Assembly: GCA_030220185.1 (NCBI GenBank)
Contig: JASPKZ010010239.1
Coordinates: 124,001-188,000, forward strand
DNA length: 64,000 bases
Source: Diploptera punctata
Lineage: Eukaryota > Arthropoda > Insecta > Blattodea > Blaberidae
Direction: 5' to 3'
Positions 34,526 to 43,335 of this stretch are shown piece by piece. The notes beneath the pieces were generated by a model. It was given only the letters and a program-made list of their open reading frames with translations, did no database searches and was not told where the DNA came from. Position 1 is the first letter of the stretch; the number at the start of each line of letters is the position of its first letter. The position numbers and the translations under genes are program-made.

Positions 34526-35046
34526 CTTCTTCTTCTTCCTTCCAAGTATTAGGCCAAGGCCTGTTACGATCCTATAGAAAATTTTCCCTCCAGCGTTTTA
34601 TAGGACGGCCCAGTGATCTTCGTCCTCTTGGTATATAATTATAAACAGCTTGGGGATCCGATTTGAACTCATTCTTTCAAGATGGTGTTTCCAATTTAGT
34701 TGGTACTGTTTAATATATTCCAAAATTGGCGTAGTCTTCAATTCTTTTAAGATATCGGTGTTCCTTTTCCGATCCCATCTGGTGTAACCCGCTGTTCTGC
34801 GTATGAATCTCATTTCACAAGCCGTTATTCTGCTTTCATGTTTTCTTAGTGTCCATGCTTCACTACCATAGGTCAACACTGGTCTAGCCAAAGTGTTATA
34901 TAAACGTAATCTGGTGTTTTTTTGTACAAGGGATGGTTTCATAACTTGATTAATAATTCCTAAACTTTTATTATAACTAACCAATCGAAGGGACTATTAT
35001 TAAGCTTTCAAGTCTTATACGAGAATTTCCCGGAAGGATCAAACTA
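34526..35046 (-). pseudogene. 5'-truncated RTE-like LINE with 13-bp target-site duplication
   Basis: The insertion is bounded by ATTTTCTAAAAAT at 34513-34525 and 35047-35059. The minus strand reads SYNKSLGIINQVMKPSL, LARPVLTYGSEAWTLRKHE, RFIRRTAGYTRWDRKRN and LKELKTTPILEYIKQYQL in one 387-bp frame (34984 down to 34598). A frameshift at about 34650 cuts the end domain; the final GRRSLGRP reading lies in another frame. The 3' UTR ends in a CTTCTTCTT (GAAGAA on the coding strand) tail. The preserved duplication indicates a recent insertion by target-primed reverse transcription. Confidence 0.88.
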
Positions 35047-35761
35047 ATTTTCTAAAAATAATATATTTATTTGCAGGAATGAAGAGAATAAAGAGAGTTA
35101 GACCATCATATAAGAGAAAAGAACACAAATACGTTAAATAAGTGAAACTCGATGCTAATTTGAATAAAAAAATGTTATAACCAAAATTAGCAATTTTCCT
35201 GCATTTGTTATCCACATCTATGTCTGCCTTTAATTATGTTGTATTTCTAAGAGATTTGCTGTAAGTTATTAGTAAATGCATTCAAGGGTAACATTTTTAT
35301 CTCATATAATCAAATTACACGCGTCACAAAGTGAATGTGGTCGTGTAATTTTTGAAATTTGTTTTGCAGCGCAGATTAGAGAACACATTTGCATTTTAAT
35401 TCAATTAAACTGAAGATAAGCGGACAGCTCAGTTTTTGGACATTTGGAGTTTTATTAAAGCGCTCCTCTAGACTGCAGATAACGTTCCCTCAACCACCCA
35501 GAATACAGCTCTCCTCCCTAACAGACGTCATAGGCTACGTACTGTATCGATTTTTAAATAAATTACAATCATACTACTATGATACCCAGTCCTACTTTCA
35601 TGGTTATTTCATTAACTTTACTACCAACACAATACACGCATTACTAAATCTAATCCTACTGCTACTGTTAAGGGTAAGCCTACAGAAAATGAGTTAGAAC
35701 CGAAAAAAATATGTTAAATTCAACAGAATTCAAATCTGTTGTAGCTATTGTTAGTCATCAT

Positions 35762-36090
35762 TAGGGCTGAAAAAAGTAGCGGTATCAAGATAGTAACTAA
35801 TGTCTATACACATTGTTTACAAAATGTATGTCTTTGTCGAGCGTCTCCACTGCCTGTTCGGAGCGGAGAGTGTGTGTTCTACTCTCCTCAGTAATAGATC
35901 TGTTTACGTGACGTGTGGTTGTATCAGAATGCCGAAACAAAAATTGTGCAAAGATGAGTCCATTGCTACACAAAGCGGACTGTACTAGAAGTCTGTCCCG
36001 AGTAGCGCGTGTCAACGTGCAGTTTCTAAACATATAGCGGTCTAAGTACGATGCAGCCTAGGCTGTAACCAATACTTTTTTTCAGCCCTA
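35762..36090. mobile_element. hAT-like MITE, 329 bp
   Basis: Terminal inverted repeats TAGGGCTGAAAAAAGTA and, inverted at the right end, TAGGGCTGAAAAAAAGTA. Flanked by an 8-bp direct duplication GTCATCAT at 35754-35761 and 36091-36098. An 8-bp duplication with short TIRs is the hAT signature. The small open frames inside (35797-36033) have no recognised domain, so it is non-autonomous. Confidence 0.85.
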
Positions 36091-36617
36091 GTCATCATAT
36101 TAGAATATTATTACAATCTAATACTGGTTTAATTATCATTCTCGGCGCACAACACTGGTCGAGTCTTGGCCTACTGAAGAATATCTTACCATTGGTTCCT
36201 CTCAATCGCCTTATTCCTCCAATTCCTAACACCTCAGACTTCCAGGTCAACCTCAACATATTTTTCAGATGTTTGATATTTGAAGAGTGTACAATAAATG
36301 CTTATATATTAATTATGTGCTAACTCACCTACTATATATGGAATATGGAAACCGTACATTCAATGCCGCATCTCATGAAAGACCCATATCGGTCCCTATC
36401 CTCGGCCATACGAATCTAGTTCGTATTTACGATAAATATTCAGTTCCTATATACGCCATGTTGAACTTATATTTATAAGATAAATGGCTATAATGTCTCT
36501 AATTTCAGATTCAAGTTGAAAGTGTGGAAATGCACTTCTTAAGCAACTGCAAGCGGAAATATTTTAACTTTCTTATTTGTCTCTTTCATTAAAACTAAAG
36601 AGAAAGTTTTCTGCCTA

Positions 36618-36692
36618 AACCGGGATTTGAACTTAAAATCTTCAGCGTTGACGCACTAACCAATTGTGCTACTTAGGCAGTCCAGGAGTAGG
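36618..36692 (-). tRNA. tRNA-like pseudogene
   Basis: The minus strand gives a 7-bp acceptor GCCTAAG/TTTAGGC, D arm GCAC-AATTGGTTA-GTGC, and T arm with GTTCAAATCCCGG. The anticodon stem does not pair well and the anticodon cannot be assigned, so it is a pseudo-tRNA or SINE head. Confidence 0.55.
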
Positions 36693-36829
36693 TCCATTAA
36701 CTATTACATGCGAATAGAAAGCATGAGTATATTAATTTTAATATTATATTTGTAATTAGCTTATGTATCACTGAATAAATCCCATTATAATGTCTTGTTA
36801 ATAGAAGCGATTTTGTTACTTGTGTCTAC

Positions 36830-37700
36830 AAAGTCCTGCTACCAAAACAATGTAACATAGCTCGTAAAGTGTTTGAGATGGAGACATGCGGTTTTTTTGC
36901 AACGTATTCTACATCTCTCAAAGTTTTGTTTACATTTGTTACAGATTGTGATTTAAACTACAATGATGACACCACAGGAAAATACCCAATGTGAATGTGG
37001 TATGCTGAGTCTGGTAAATCACCAGTACTACCATACCCGAATGTTATGGCGGTTAACATGTGCAGACACAAAGAAAGTCGCTTGATCAGAGAACATCACT
37101 CTCTGCAGGTACTCAGTGTCTTCGTCAATTGTGTTCAGCATGGAATCAGCAAATTCAGCACACTGAGGGAAGTCAGTTGGCAGCAACGCTTGCATAATTT
37201 GCACTTTATAGACCTGAAGATGTAGTCGCTTATGTAGGACTTCATCAATGGTTGATTTTGGTAAATGCAGTTCCCGTGAAGCATGACGAAACGGTTTTTG
37301 ACGGCTGCGTTCAAATGCAAGTTACATATTGTCAATAATTTTTGGCTCACACCTGGTCGTCCACTCCGTGGCAAGTCCATTATGCTGTCAGTAGCTAGAA
37401 ATTCCTCGGCCCATCTAATTATAGATGATTTGGATGGAGTATCCCTTCCATATAGCCGGCGGGAATTTTGCGGAACAGTTACTGGTGATTTACCAGACTC
37501 AGCATATCACCATACACGTTGGGCCTTTTCCTGTGGTGTCATCATTGTCGTTTAAATCACAATTTGCAACAAATGTAAACAAAACTTTGAGAGATGTAGA
37601 ATACCGTAAGTTGCAAGAAACCGCATATCTCTATCTCAAATAGTTTACGAGCTAAGTTACATTGTTTTGGTAGCAGGACTATGTGGACACCCTGTAATGA
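36830..37700. mobile_element. Mariner-like (DUF4817-type) transposon, head-to-head 5' ends
   Basis: The minus strand from about 37543 to 37040 encodes an N-terminal half of a DUF4817/IS630-type transposase: MMTPQEKAQRVW, SGKSPVTVPQNSRRLYG, DTPSKSSIIRWAEEF and DLPRSGRPGVSQK, followed by frameshifted blocks. The terminal 200 bp (starting GTCCTGCTACCAAAACAATG) is present at both ends but inverted: 36830-37038 on plus and 37700-37500 on minus. Thus two 5' ends face each other and no 3' end is visible. The catalytic DDE region is missing. Confidence 0.75.
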
Positions 37701-38004
37701 AGACAGAAGTTCACTAACAGGGGATTTAAAATAGAGAAATATTTCATGTCTTCTCCTGAATTGCCTAAGTAGCATAATTTGTTGGTGCGCCAGAAGGCAA
37801 CTCTAGATATCTTGTGTTCATCTTCCGGTTCAGGCAGAAACTTTTCTCTTGAGTTGTGTTAACTAATGTATGCAAATAGTAAGTCTTAATACATTAATTT
37901 CAATATTATGTCTCTTCTATTGTCACAACTCACACAGTTCTTGTAGGTATTTTAAAGCATTTAGAGCAACTATATCTGAAAGCAATAGTGTTACATTACC
38001 TGAT

Positions 38005-38005
38005 A

Positions 38006-38045
<40 letters not shown>
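38005..38045. repeat. (TA)n microsatellite
   Basis: About 18 TA units. Confidence 0.9.
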
Positions 38046-38048
<3 letters not shown>

Positions 38049-38122
38049 AACATACCTGGCTGAGATTTGAATTCCAGAGGTCGCGGTTTTGGCCCACCTA
38101 TCTGAGGGTTAATTTTTTAAAA

Positions 38123-38148
38123 TATTAAATAAGTATCTGATATATCAG
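38123..38148 (+). repeat. 26-bp inverted repeat, left of fabF fragment
   Basis: TATTAAATAAGTATCTGATA and following bases; inverted at 38521-38546 with 25 of 26 matches. Confidence 0.85.
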
Positions 38149-38160
38149 TTCTCAATTAAA

Positions 38161-38442
38161 ATGGATTTGTGTAAAAAAACTTCAATTACTCAAAACTTAA
38201 AGCTTCTGAAGAAGCTACAAAAAGTAGTGGAATCAATTTTTCAAAAGAAAAAAAGAGAAAGAGTAGGAGTAATTTGGTCATCTGGAATTGGAGATCTTTT
38301 AAATCTAGAAGAGTCTATTTCTGATTATGTATATGGAAGAAAATATCCTAGATTTAGTCATTTTTTTATTCCAAAAATGTTTTTAGATATTACGGCTGGT
38401 TTTATGTCTATGAATTATGTTCTTCATGGCCCAAATTATGCA
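38161..38442 (+). pseudogene. fabF: Bacterial-type fabF (beta-ketoacyl-ACP synthase II) fragment
   Basis: FabF elongates acyl-ACP in bacterial type II fatty acid synthesis. The piece covers roughly residues 55-165 of a 410-420-residue enzyme. Visible blocks: KMDL at the start; ASEEATKSSGINFSKEKK in a second frame (about 38203-38258); then RERVGVIWSSGIGD, LNLEESISDY, FFIPKMFLDITAGFMS and LHGPNYA in the first frame. FFIPKM and the GVIW-GIG segment look like Bacteroidota FabF rather than the mitochondrial OXSM homologue. Homology stops at 38442, just before the active-site Cys region. The frameshift near 38200 and the truncation make it dead. Codons are very AT-rich, fitting a reduced-genome endosymbiont such as Blattabacterium; that source is inferred. 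Confidence 0.72.
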
Positions 38443-38520
38443 TGTAGGCCTTTCAGAATATGATCAATCTTTGGCATATAATTCTATTTATTTAACAGAA
38501 ATACATTTATTTGAGGGCGG

Positions 38521-38546
38521 CTGATATATCTGATACTTATTTAATA
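38521..38546 (-). repeat. 26-bp inverted repeat, right of fabF fragment
   Basis: CTGATATATCTGATACTTAT and following bases pair with 38123-38148. Confidence 0.85.
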
Positions 38547-38732
38547 CTTTGAAAATTTTAGTACATAACGTCAACTATGATTTACAATGTATTTTAGAGG
38601 GTTTTTATTTTTTTCAACCATTAAGAAAATAATCAATTGAGTTAGTGTTTACTTGATGAAAATCTATATTTATTAATTAAATAAAAATAAAACGTAGTTT
38701 TATTTGATTTTCATATTTATTATATAATTCAG

Positions 38733-38770
38733 TGACAGCTGTTTCGGTACACTGTACGTTCTTCAGACAT
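38733..38770 (-). ncRNA. Candidate hammerhead ribozyme, left arm
   Basis: Minus strand: CTGAAGA, stem II region ACGTAC-AGT-GTACC with one mismatch relative to the right arm, GAAA, then the palindrome ACAGCTGT followed by C. Confidence 0.5.
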
Positions 38771-38807
38771 GTTAACAAATTATGAATTTTTGAATCATAA
38801 TTTGTTA

Positions 38808-38852
38808 ACATGTCTGAAGAAGGTACAGTGTACCGAAACAGCTGTCACTGAA
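38808..38852 (+). ncRNA. Candidate hammerhead ribozyme, right arm
   Basis: CTGAAGA (38814-38820), stem II GGTAC-AGT-GTACC (perfect 5 bp), GAAA (38835-38838), stem III palindrome ACAGCTGT ending at T38845, and C38846 as the expected cleavage base. All core nucleotides of a hammerhead are present. A palindromic stem III implies a dimeric form, as proposed for Penelope-like and other retroelement hammerheads. Stem I pairing is short here. Confidence 0.6.
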
Positions 38853-39554
38853 TTATATAAATCAAATAAAACTATGTTTTATTTTTATTTAATTAACATT
38901 AAGAAAATGTTTGGGTACATTTTCACTTCTAGGCCTCATTTCAAAGTAGCATTAAAATAAATAAACATAATTGACGAGAAAACATTTTAGATGTTAAAGC
39001 GTCCATAAGTCAAAGATGAAAAATCAAACATTACAAAATATAGGCCTACTGCATTAACATAATATTACACAGAGTAAGTTAAAGTTCAGTTAGATTTTTT
39101 TCATTGCGATTGCCGGAATGTAATACGTAGGTTAAAACAAATAACATGAAATTAAATTTTAAATACTAAACACAATATAGGCCTATTTTCAGGAGGATGG
39201 AAACTGGACGTAAAGTAGCTGTAATTTCAAAGGTGAATATCATGAAGTGAGAAGTTTGATAATCAACTTTGTATGACGTACAATCTAATCTACAGCCTAC
39301 ACTTATAGCACAAATTAGCATTATTGATGTATTGAAGTAAAAATGAGGGCAACATTGTTGTCATGGTAACGGTTATGCGTGTAAACAATCTGCATGTGTC
39401 AAGGATTAATCACTATAATTAAATTAATATTGATCTTGTGGGGTCCGAACATGGCGTTCTGATTCAATTGCCATCAGGAAGCAGTGCTATTAATTTTGTT
39501 TCTCAAGTTGTGTCATTTGTAATTCTAATTACCTTGATATGATAAAAACATTCA

Positions 39555-39720
39555 ATTAACTTAGTTTAACCTCTCACCTTATAGGTACTTTTTATTCAGC
39601 ACATGCCACTGGGGCATTATAATGGCACTTCCTGTCGGGAAAGGGATTTAATTATATGCATCACTTACATACGTTTTTGACAAGAACATGGAGGGTAACC
39701 GGAAGATGTGCTAAAATGTA
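39555..39720 (-). repeat. 3' part of SINE C variant
   Basis: Matches 13455-13620 (TTTAACCTCTCAC, ATTATAATGGCAC-like, ACATGGAGGG). Solo tail without a tRNA-like head. Confidence 0.55.
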
Positions 39721-39742
39721 ACAATAATACTAATTATAACAA

Positions 39743-39744
39743 TA

Positions 39745-39786
<42 letters not shown>
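39743..39786. repeat. (TAA)n microsatellite
   Basis: About 14 units, just upstream of the LINE below. Confidence 0.9.
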
Positions 39787-40039
39787 TCATCATGCATTAA
39801 ACATGTGGAAAGAGAATTTTTTTAATATGGGAATAATTATGAATGACAATATTATTCACTCATTACAAGTTGCAGATGATCATATTTCAATGGCTGAAGA
39901 TTATGATGATATTGGATATATGACCAGGAACTTAATGGAAGAATATTAAAAGTGGGGATTTAAAATTAATGTAAATAAAACTCAGTATGTGGTAACTGGT
40001 GATGGTGGACAGAATTTGGTTCTAGAAGATTCCAATGGT

Positions 40040-40425
40040 ACCATTAAATATTTTTTTAATTCCCCAGTTTGTCCTTTTGGACATTACGGGTGTTCTATCC
40101 TAGCATGGCGTAATTGTAACTCACTTCCTGGAAGCTGGGTTACGTTGCCCCGATGATATAATAGGTGATGATAGTGGTGCGCCAGAAGATTCCCTAATTC
40201 TAAACTTAATCTAAGATGAATATGAATGGACGATCATTGCATTGGCCATATAATGTTCGGGGACCGTTTGGGCCTTAACGTTTCCTGACATTTGTCATAC
40301 ATGTGAGGAAAAACCGCGATAAAAATCTCACCCAGCAAACTGTCCCGACCGGGGATTGAACCCGGGCCCGTTGCGTGACAAGGCAGCACGCTACCTAGAG
40401 ACAGCGGTGGACGTGGTACCAATAA
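40040..40425 (-). mobile_element. SINE family C variant inserted in LINE
   Basis: Minus-strand head with GGTAGCGTGCTGCCTTGTCA and B box GGTTCAATCCCCGG. 3' part shared with 14290-14420 plus an extra tail with TTTTTTTAATTCCCC. GGTACCATTAA before and GGTACCAATAA after it look like the target-site duplication. Confidence 0.8.
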
Positions 40426-40560
40426 CTTAACAAATATAAATATTTTGGGAGTTGAAATGAATTAAGGTGGAAACAATGATTTGGAAATGACAATAATAAT
40501 AGTTAATGCTCAATCTGCAAAAGCAATGTTGAATGGAATTTTTTGCGATAAACATATTAA

Positions 40561-40902
40561 AAAGACTCCTGGCGCGACAGGCCTAGAAGGCCCTTAGCCT
40601 ACCAGCCGGCTGCTGGCCTCACATCCACATGTGCAGAGGTAGATGACCATCAGCCAGTGTAGGGGTGACATGTGGTCAGCATGTCGAGTCCCCCAGCCGT
40701 TATAGCTGGTTTTCTCAACCTGGAGCCGCTACTTATTGTAGCTACCCAAATGCCTCACGATGCTGAGTGGGCACCGGTCCCATACTGGCCGAATTACCAT
40801 GAAAAAATTTCTTCCCCCATGGAGACTCGAACCAGCGCAAGTCCCGTAGCTCTGCGCCAAGGTTTCCTGCCTTAACCATTCGGCTACGGCGCGGGACGAT
40901 AA
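40561..40902 (-). mobile_element. SINE family B, tRNA-derived, inserted in LINE
   Basis: Minus-strand head: A box TAGCCGAATGGTTAAGG, B box GGTTCGAGTCTCC. Flanked by CGATAAACATATT and CGATAAACACATATT as imperfect target duplication. Confidence 0.82.
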
Positions 40903-41449
40903 ACACATATTCAGAGAAACTAAAAGCAATGTTTATAAATCAATAGTATGAAGTTTAATGACCTATGGAGCAGAAACGTGGACTATAAATGCTAAATTAA
41001 AGTCAAAATTGTAATCTACAGAAATTGATTTTTTAAGAAGATCTGCACGATGCTGTAAATTAGACAAGATGAGAAATATTATTATCCGAGAAAAAAAATA
41101 ACAAAACAATTGTACAATTTTGTGAAAAATAAACAATGGAAATGGTTTGAACACGCGAAGAGGATAAATGAAGATGGATTGCCAGTTAAGAGTTTGGAGT
41201 GGATTCCAAGTCGGAAGAAAAGAAGGAGACCTAAGAAGACATGAATTTGACGAAGGAGAGGTGACTGGAAGGATAGAGATTGGAGAAGAGAATTAAAATT
41301 TAATATTGGGCAGAGGAATATGTTGTATATATTTAAGACGTATTATTAATAATAACAATAATGTAAAATTGTAGACTTTCACGGCAGGTATTTTGATTCA
41401 TGTATTTTATGTCTTTCGGGCTAAATGGCCGTGGTCTGGTTTTATTAAA

Positions 41450-41496
41450 ACTCGACGTTTCGTCTACTACTGCGGTAGACATCCTCAGGAGATTCT
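41450..41496 (-). ncRNA. Candidate hammerhead ribozyme, left arm
   Basis: Minus strand: stem I CTC, core CTGAGGA, stem II GTCTAC-CGCAGTA-GTAGAC (perfect 6 bp), GAAA, ACGT, C, then GAG closing stem I. All core bases are conserved. Confidence 0.7.
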
Positions 41497-41573
41497 GGGT
41501 GTTCTTTGACTTTTTAACTGTTCAAATGTCTGCAGCCGACATTTGAAGAGTTAAGAAGTCAAAGAACACCCAG

Positions 41574-41620
41574 AATCTCCTGAGGATGTCTACCGCAGTA
41601 ATAGACGAAACGTCGAGTTT
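41574..41620 (+). ncRNA. Candidate hammerhead ribozyme, right arm
   Basis: Same motif as 41450-41496 on the plus strand: CTGAGGA (41580-41586), stem II GTCTA/TAGAC with one substitution opening the sixth pair, GAAACGTC (41607-41614). Confidence 0.7.
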
Positions 41621-41739
41621 TAATAAAACCAGACCACGGCCATTTAGCCCGAAAGACGTAAAATGCATGAATCAATAACAATAATAATAATGTTATTTAT
41701 ATACAGAGTTTTAATATTTACACATCTTTATGTGCCTAC

Positions 41740-42092
41740 AGTCTTATTTTTCCTTCTCCACTTGTCTCTATCTATCCATCCATCCCATGACCTCCAGTCC
41801 TCTTGTTCTCATTCCAATTCTTATTTTTTGCATCCACGAGTTTCGATGTCTTCCTTTCCTTCTTCTTCCAGACATTCATCGTACATGCGCATACTAATTT
41901 AAATGCTTATATCTTATATAATCTACCATTGAATAAGTAATTTTTTTTTTCTCGTATGACAGCACATCTTGCTGCTCTCCGTATGAAATCCATTTCCATC
42001 AACATAAGTTTATGTTGAATTTCCAAACTTCAGCTCCATATGTGATAGTAATTCTCACTATTAAATTATATATTTGTAACTTATTTTTTCTA
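41740..42092 (-). pseudogene. RTE-like LINE, C-terminal fragment
   Basis: Minus strand: TRKNKLQIYNLIVRITITYG, AEVWKFNIN, EMDFIRRAARCAVIRE with frame changes, then a 3' end with WMDR-like segment near 41760. Same family as 5230-8165; adjoins (TAA)n at 42095. Confidence 0.75.
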
Positions 42093-42094
42093 GT

Positions 42095-42137
<43 letters not shown>

Positions 42138-42150
42138 TAATAATATAATA
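42095..42150. repeat. (TAA)n microsatellite
   Basis: Borders the Penelope-like palindrome on the left; a similar tract (43467-43520) borders it on the right. Confidence 0.9.
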
Positions 42151-42200
42151 ATAATGTTGTGTGATTCCGGGTTCTGTGGCCGTGGTCCATAGTTGGTGTT

Positions 42201-42250
42201 GATACCAGACGTTTCGCCCTCAACTGCGGAGGGCATCTTCAGTGGCGAGT
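42201..42250 (-). ncRNA. Candidate hammerhead ribozyme in Penelope-like 3' end, left
   Basis: Minus strand: GCCA (stem I), CTGAAGA, GCCCTC-CGCAGTT-GAGGGC (perfect 6-bp stem II), GAAACGTC, then TGGT pairing with GCCA. Compared with 41450-41496, both strands of stem I and stem II changed together. Confidence 0.75.
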
Positions 42251-42774
42251 GCTTCTAGGCGTGTTTCCTGGTCGGAAGATCTACTTAGAGTGAGCTCTGC
42301 TGACGTTGTGGACGTTGTATTGATACTAGTGGTGGGAGCAGGGTGAGTGAGCGTGGCTCTTGCTGATTGGCTAATGGTCGTCTCCTTGTTGTCCCTAGTG
42401 TTGATGCATTTATTTTCTAGTGTATGGTACCAGGCCTTAGGCAATTTGATACCTTCCTCTTTTCTGTTAATATTTTCTTTATGCTTGTATATTTCTATAG
42501 CCTCTCGGTATAATCTAGGGAAATAGTAGGAAGTTGTGGCTAAAACTTGTGTATCATCGAATAGAATCTGGTGTCCATTCATAATGGCATGTTCTGCTAC
42601 AGCCGATTTATCCATTTCTCCTTGTCTGCAGTTTCTTTTATGTTCAGATAAACGGGTGGCTATACTTCTTTTCGTGGTCCCTATGTATGGTTTACCACAC
42701 GAACAAGGAAGTCGATATACGCCGCAAGTGGAGAGAGGTGGCCGAGGATCCTTAGCTGAGCGAAGGCAGTCTTC

Positions 42775-42776
<2 letters not shown>
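42220..42776 (-). pseudogene. GIY-YIG endonuclease domain of Penelope-like element, left arm
   Basis: The C-terminal domain of Penelope-like polyproteins is a GIY-YIG nuclease used for integration. The minus strand reads CGVYRLPCSCGKPYIGTTKR (Gly-Val-Tyr and Tyr-Ile-Gly motif), RLSEHKRNCRQGEMDKSAVA, EHAIMNGHQILFDDTQVLA, and REAIEIYKHKENINRKEEGI. Then comes an acidic/Thr-rich tail ending LEALATEDALRS-stop at 42220. The stop codon lies inside stem II of the hammerhead motif. The reverse transcriptase half is absent. One base more than the right arm near 42415 keeps this arm in what appears to be the original frame. Confidence 0.8.

Positions 42777-42808
<32 letters not shown>
42777..42808. repeat. 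Poly(T)32 at the palindrome centre
   Basis: Uninterrupted T run between the two Penelope-like arms. Confidence 0.97.
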
Positions 42809-42809
<1 letters not shown>

Positions 42810-42812
<3 letters not shown>

Positions 42813-43301
42813 GAAGACTGCCTTCGCTCAGCTAAGGATCCTCGGCCACCTCTCTCCACTTGCGGCGTATATCGACTTCCTTGTTCGTGTGGTAAACCAT
42901 ACATAGGGACCACGAAAAGAAGTATAGCCACCCGTTTATCAGAACACAAAAGAAACTGCAGACAAGGAGAAATGGATAAATCGGCTGTAGCAGAACATGC
43001 CATTATGAATGGACACCAGATTCTATTCGATGATACACAAGTTTTAGCCACAACTTCCTACTATTTCCCTAGATTATACCGAGAGGCTATAGAAATATAC
43101 AAGCATAAAGAAAATATTAACAGAAAAGAGGAAGGTATCAAATTGCCTAAGGCCTGGTACCATACACTAGAAATAAATGCATCAACACTAGGGACAACAA
43201 GGAGACGACCATTAGCCAATCAGCAAGAGCCACGCTCACTCACCCTGCTCCCACCACTAGTATCAATACAACGTCCACAACGTCAGCAGAGCTCACTCTA
43301 A
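42810..43301 (+). pseudogene. GIY-YIG endonuclease domain of Penelope-like element, right arm
   Basis: Mirror copy, open from 42810 (first Met 42972) to a stop at 43301. The GIY-YIG block CGVYRLPCSCGKPYIGTTKR is at about 42864-42923, followed by the HKRNC and FDDT blocks as in the left arm. A 1-bp deletion near 43170 shifts the frame after WYHTLE, so the C-terminal tail and natural stop differ. No reverse transcriptase. Confidence 0.8.
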
Positions 43302-43335
43302 GTAGATCTTCCGACCAGGAAACACGCCTAGAAGC

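Larger units (their letters stand above)
38688..38900. repeat. Palindrome with paired hammerhead motifs
   Basis: Arms of about 100 bp around a loop of about 9 nt near 38785-38795. CAAATTATGA and TCATAATTTG meet at the centre. The outer arms carry AATTCAGTGACAGCTG and its inverse. The two hammerhead-like motifs face outward. Confidence 0.92.
39790..41345 (+). pseudogene. RTE-like LINE (RT end and C-terminal domain), split by two SINEs
   Basis: Plus strand: SLQVADDHISMAEDYDDIG (motif C ADD, about 39860-39920), KWGFKINVNKTQYVVTG, then interruption by SINE C variant at about 40040-40425. Reading resumes ANAQSAKAMLNGI-like at about 40500 and is broken again by SINE B at 40561-40902. It continues LMTYGAETWTINAKLK, EIDFLRRSARCCKLDKM and WFEHAKRINEDGLP to about 41230. 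Flanking short duplications (GGTACCA and GATAAACA..ATATT) mark both SINE insertions. The 3' end meets (TAA)n at 41345. Confidence 0.82.
41395..41673. repeat. Hairpin of two Penelope-like termini, arms about 136 bp, loop 7 nt
   Basis: Left arm 41395-41530, loop TGCAGCC, right arm 41538-41673, nearly perfect. The outer part has GGCCGTGGTCTGGTTTTATT inverted on both sides, and GTAGACTTTCACGGC just outside the left arm resembles the outer end at 43440-43465. Each arm has one outward hammerhead motif. Confidence 0.93.

Noticed and set aside
38161..38463. Exon of the host mitochondrial ketoacyl synthase (OXSM)
   Set aside because: The FFIPKM and GVIW-GIG residues look bacterial, a frameshift interrupts the start, and no splice sites flank the homology; kept as the main alternative to test.
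42536..42835. 99-codon frame with poly-Phe or poly-Lys end
   Set aside because: Antisense of the GIY-YIG arms running into the poly(T) centre; shadow of the real frames.
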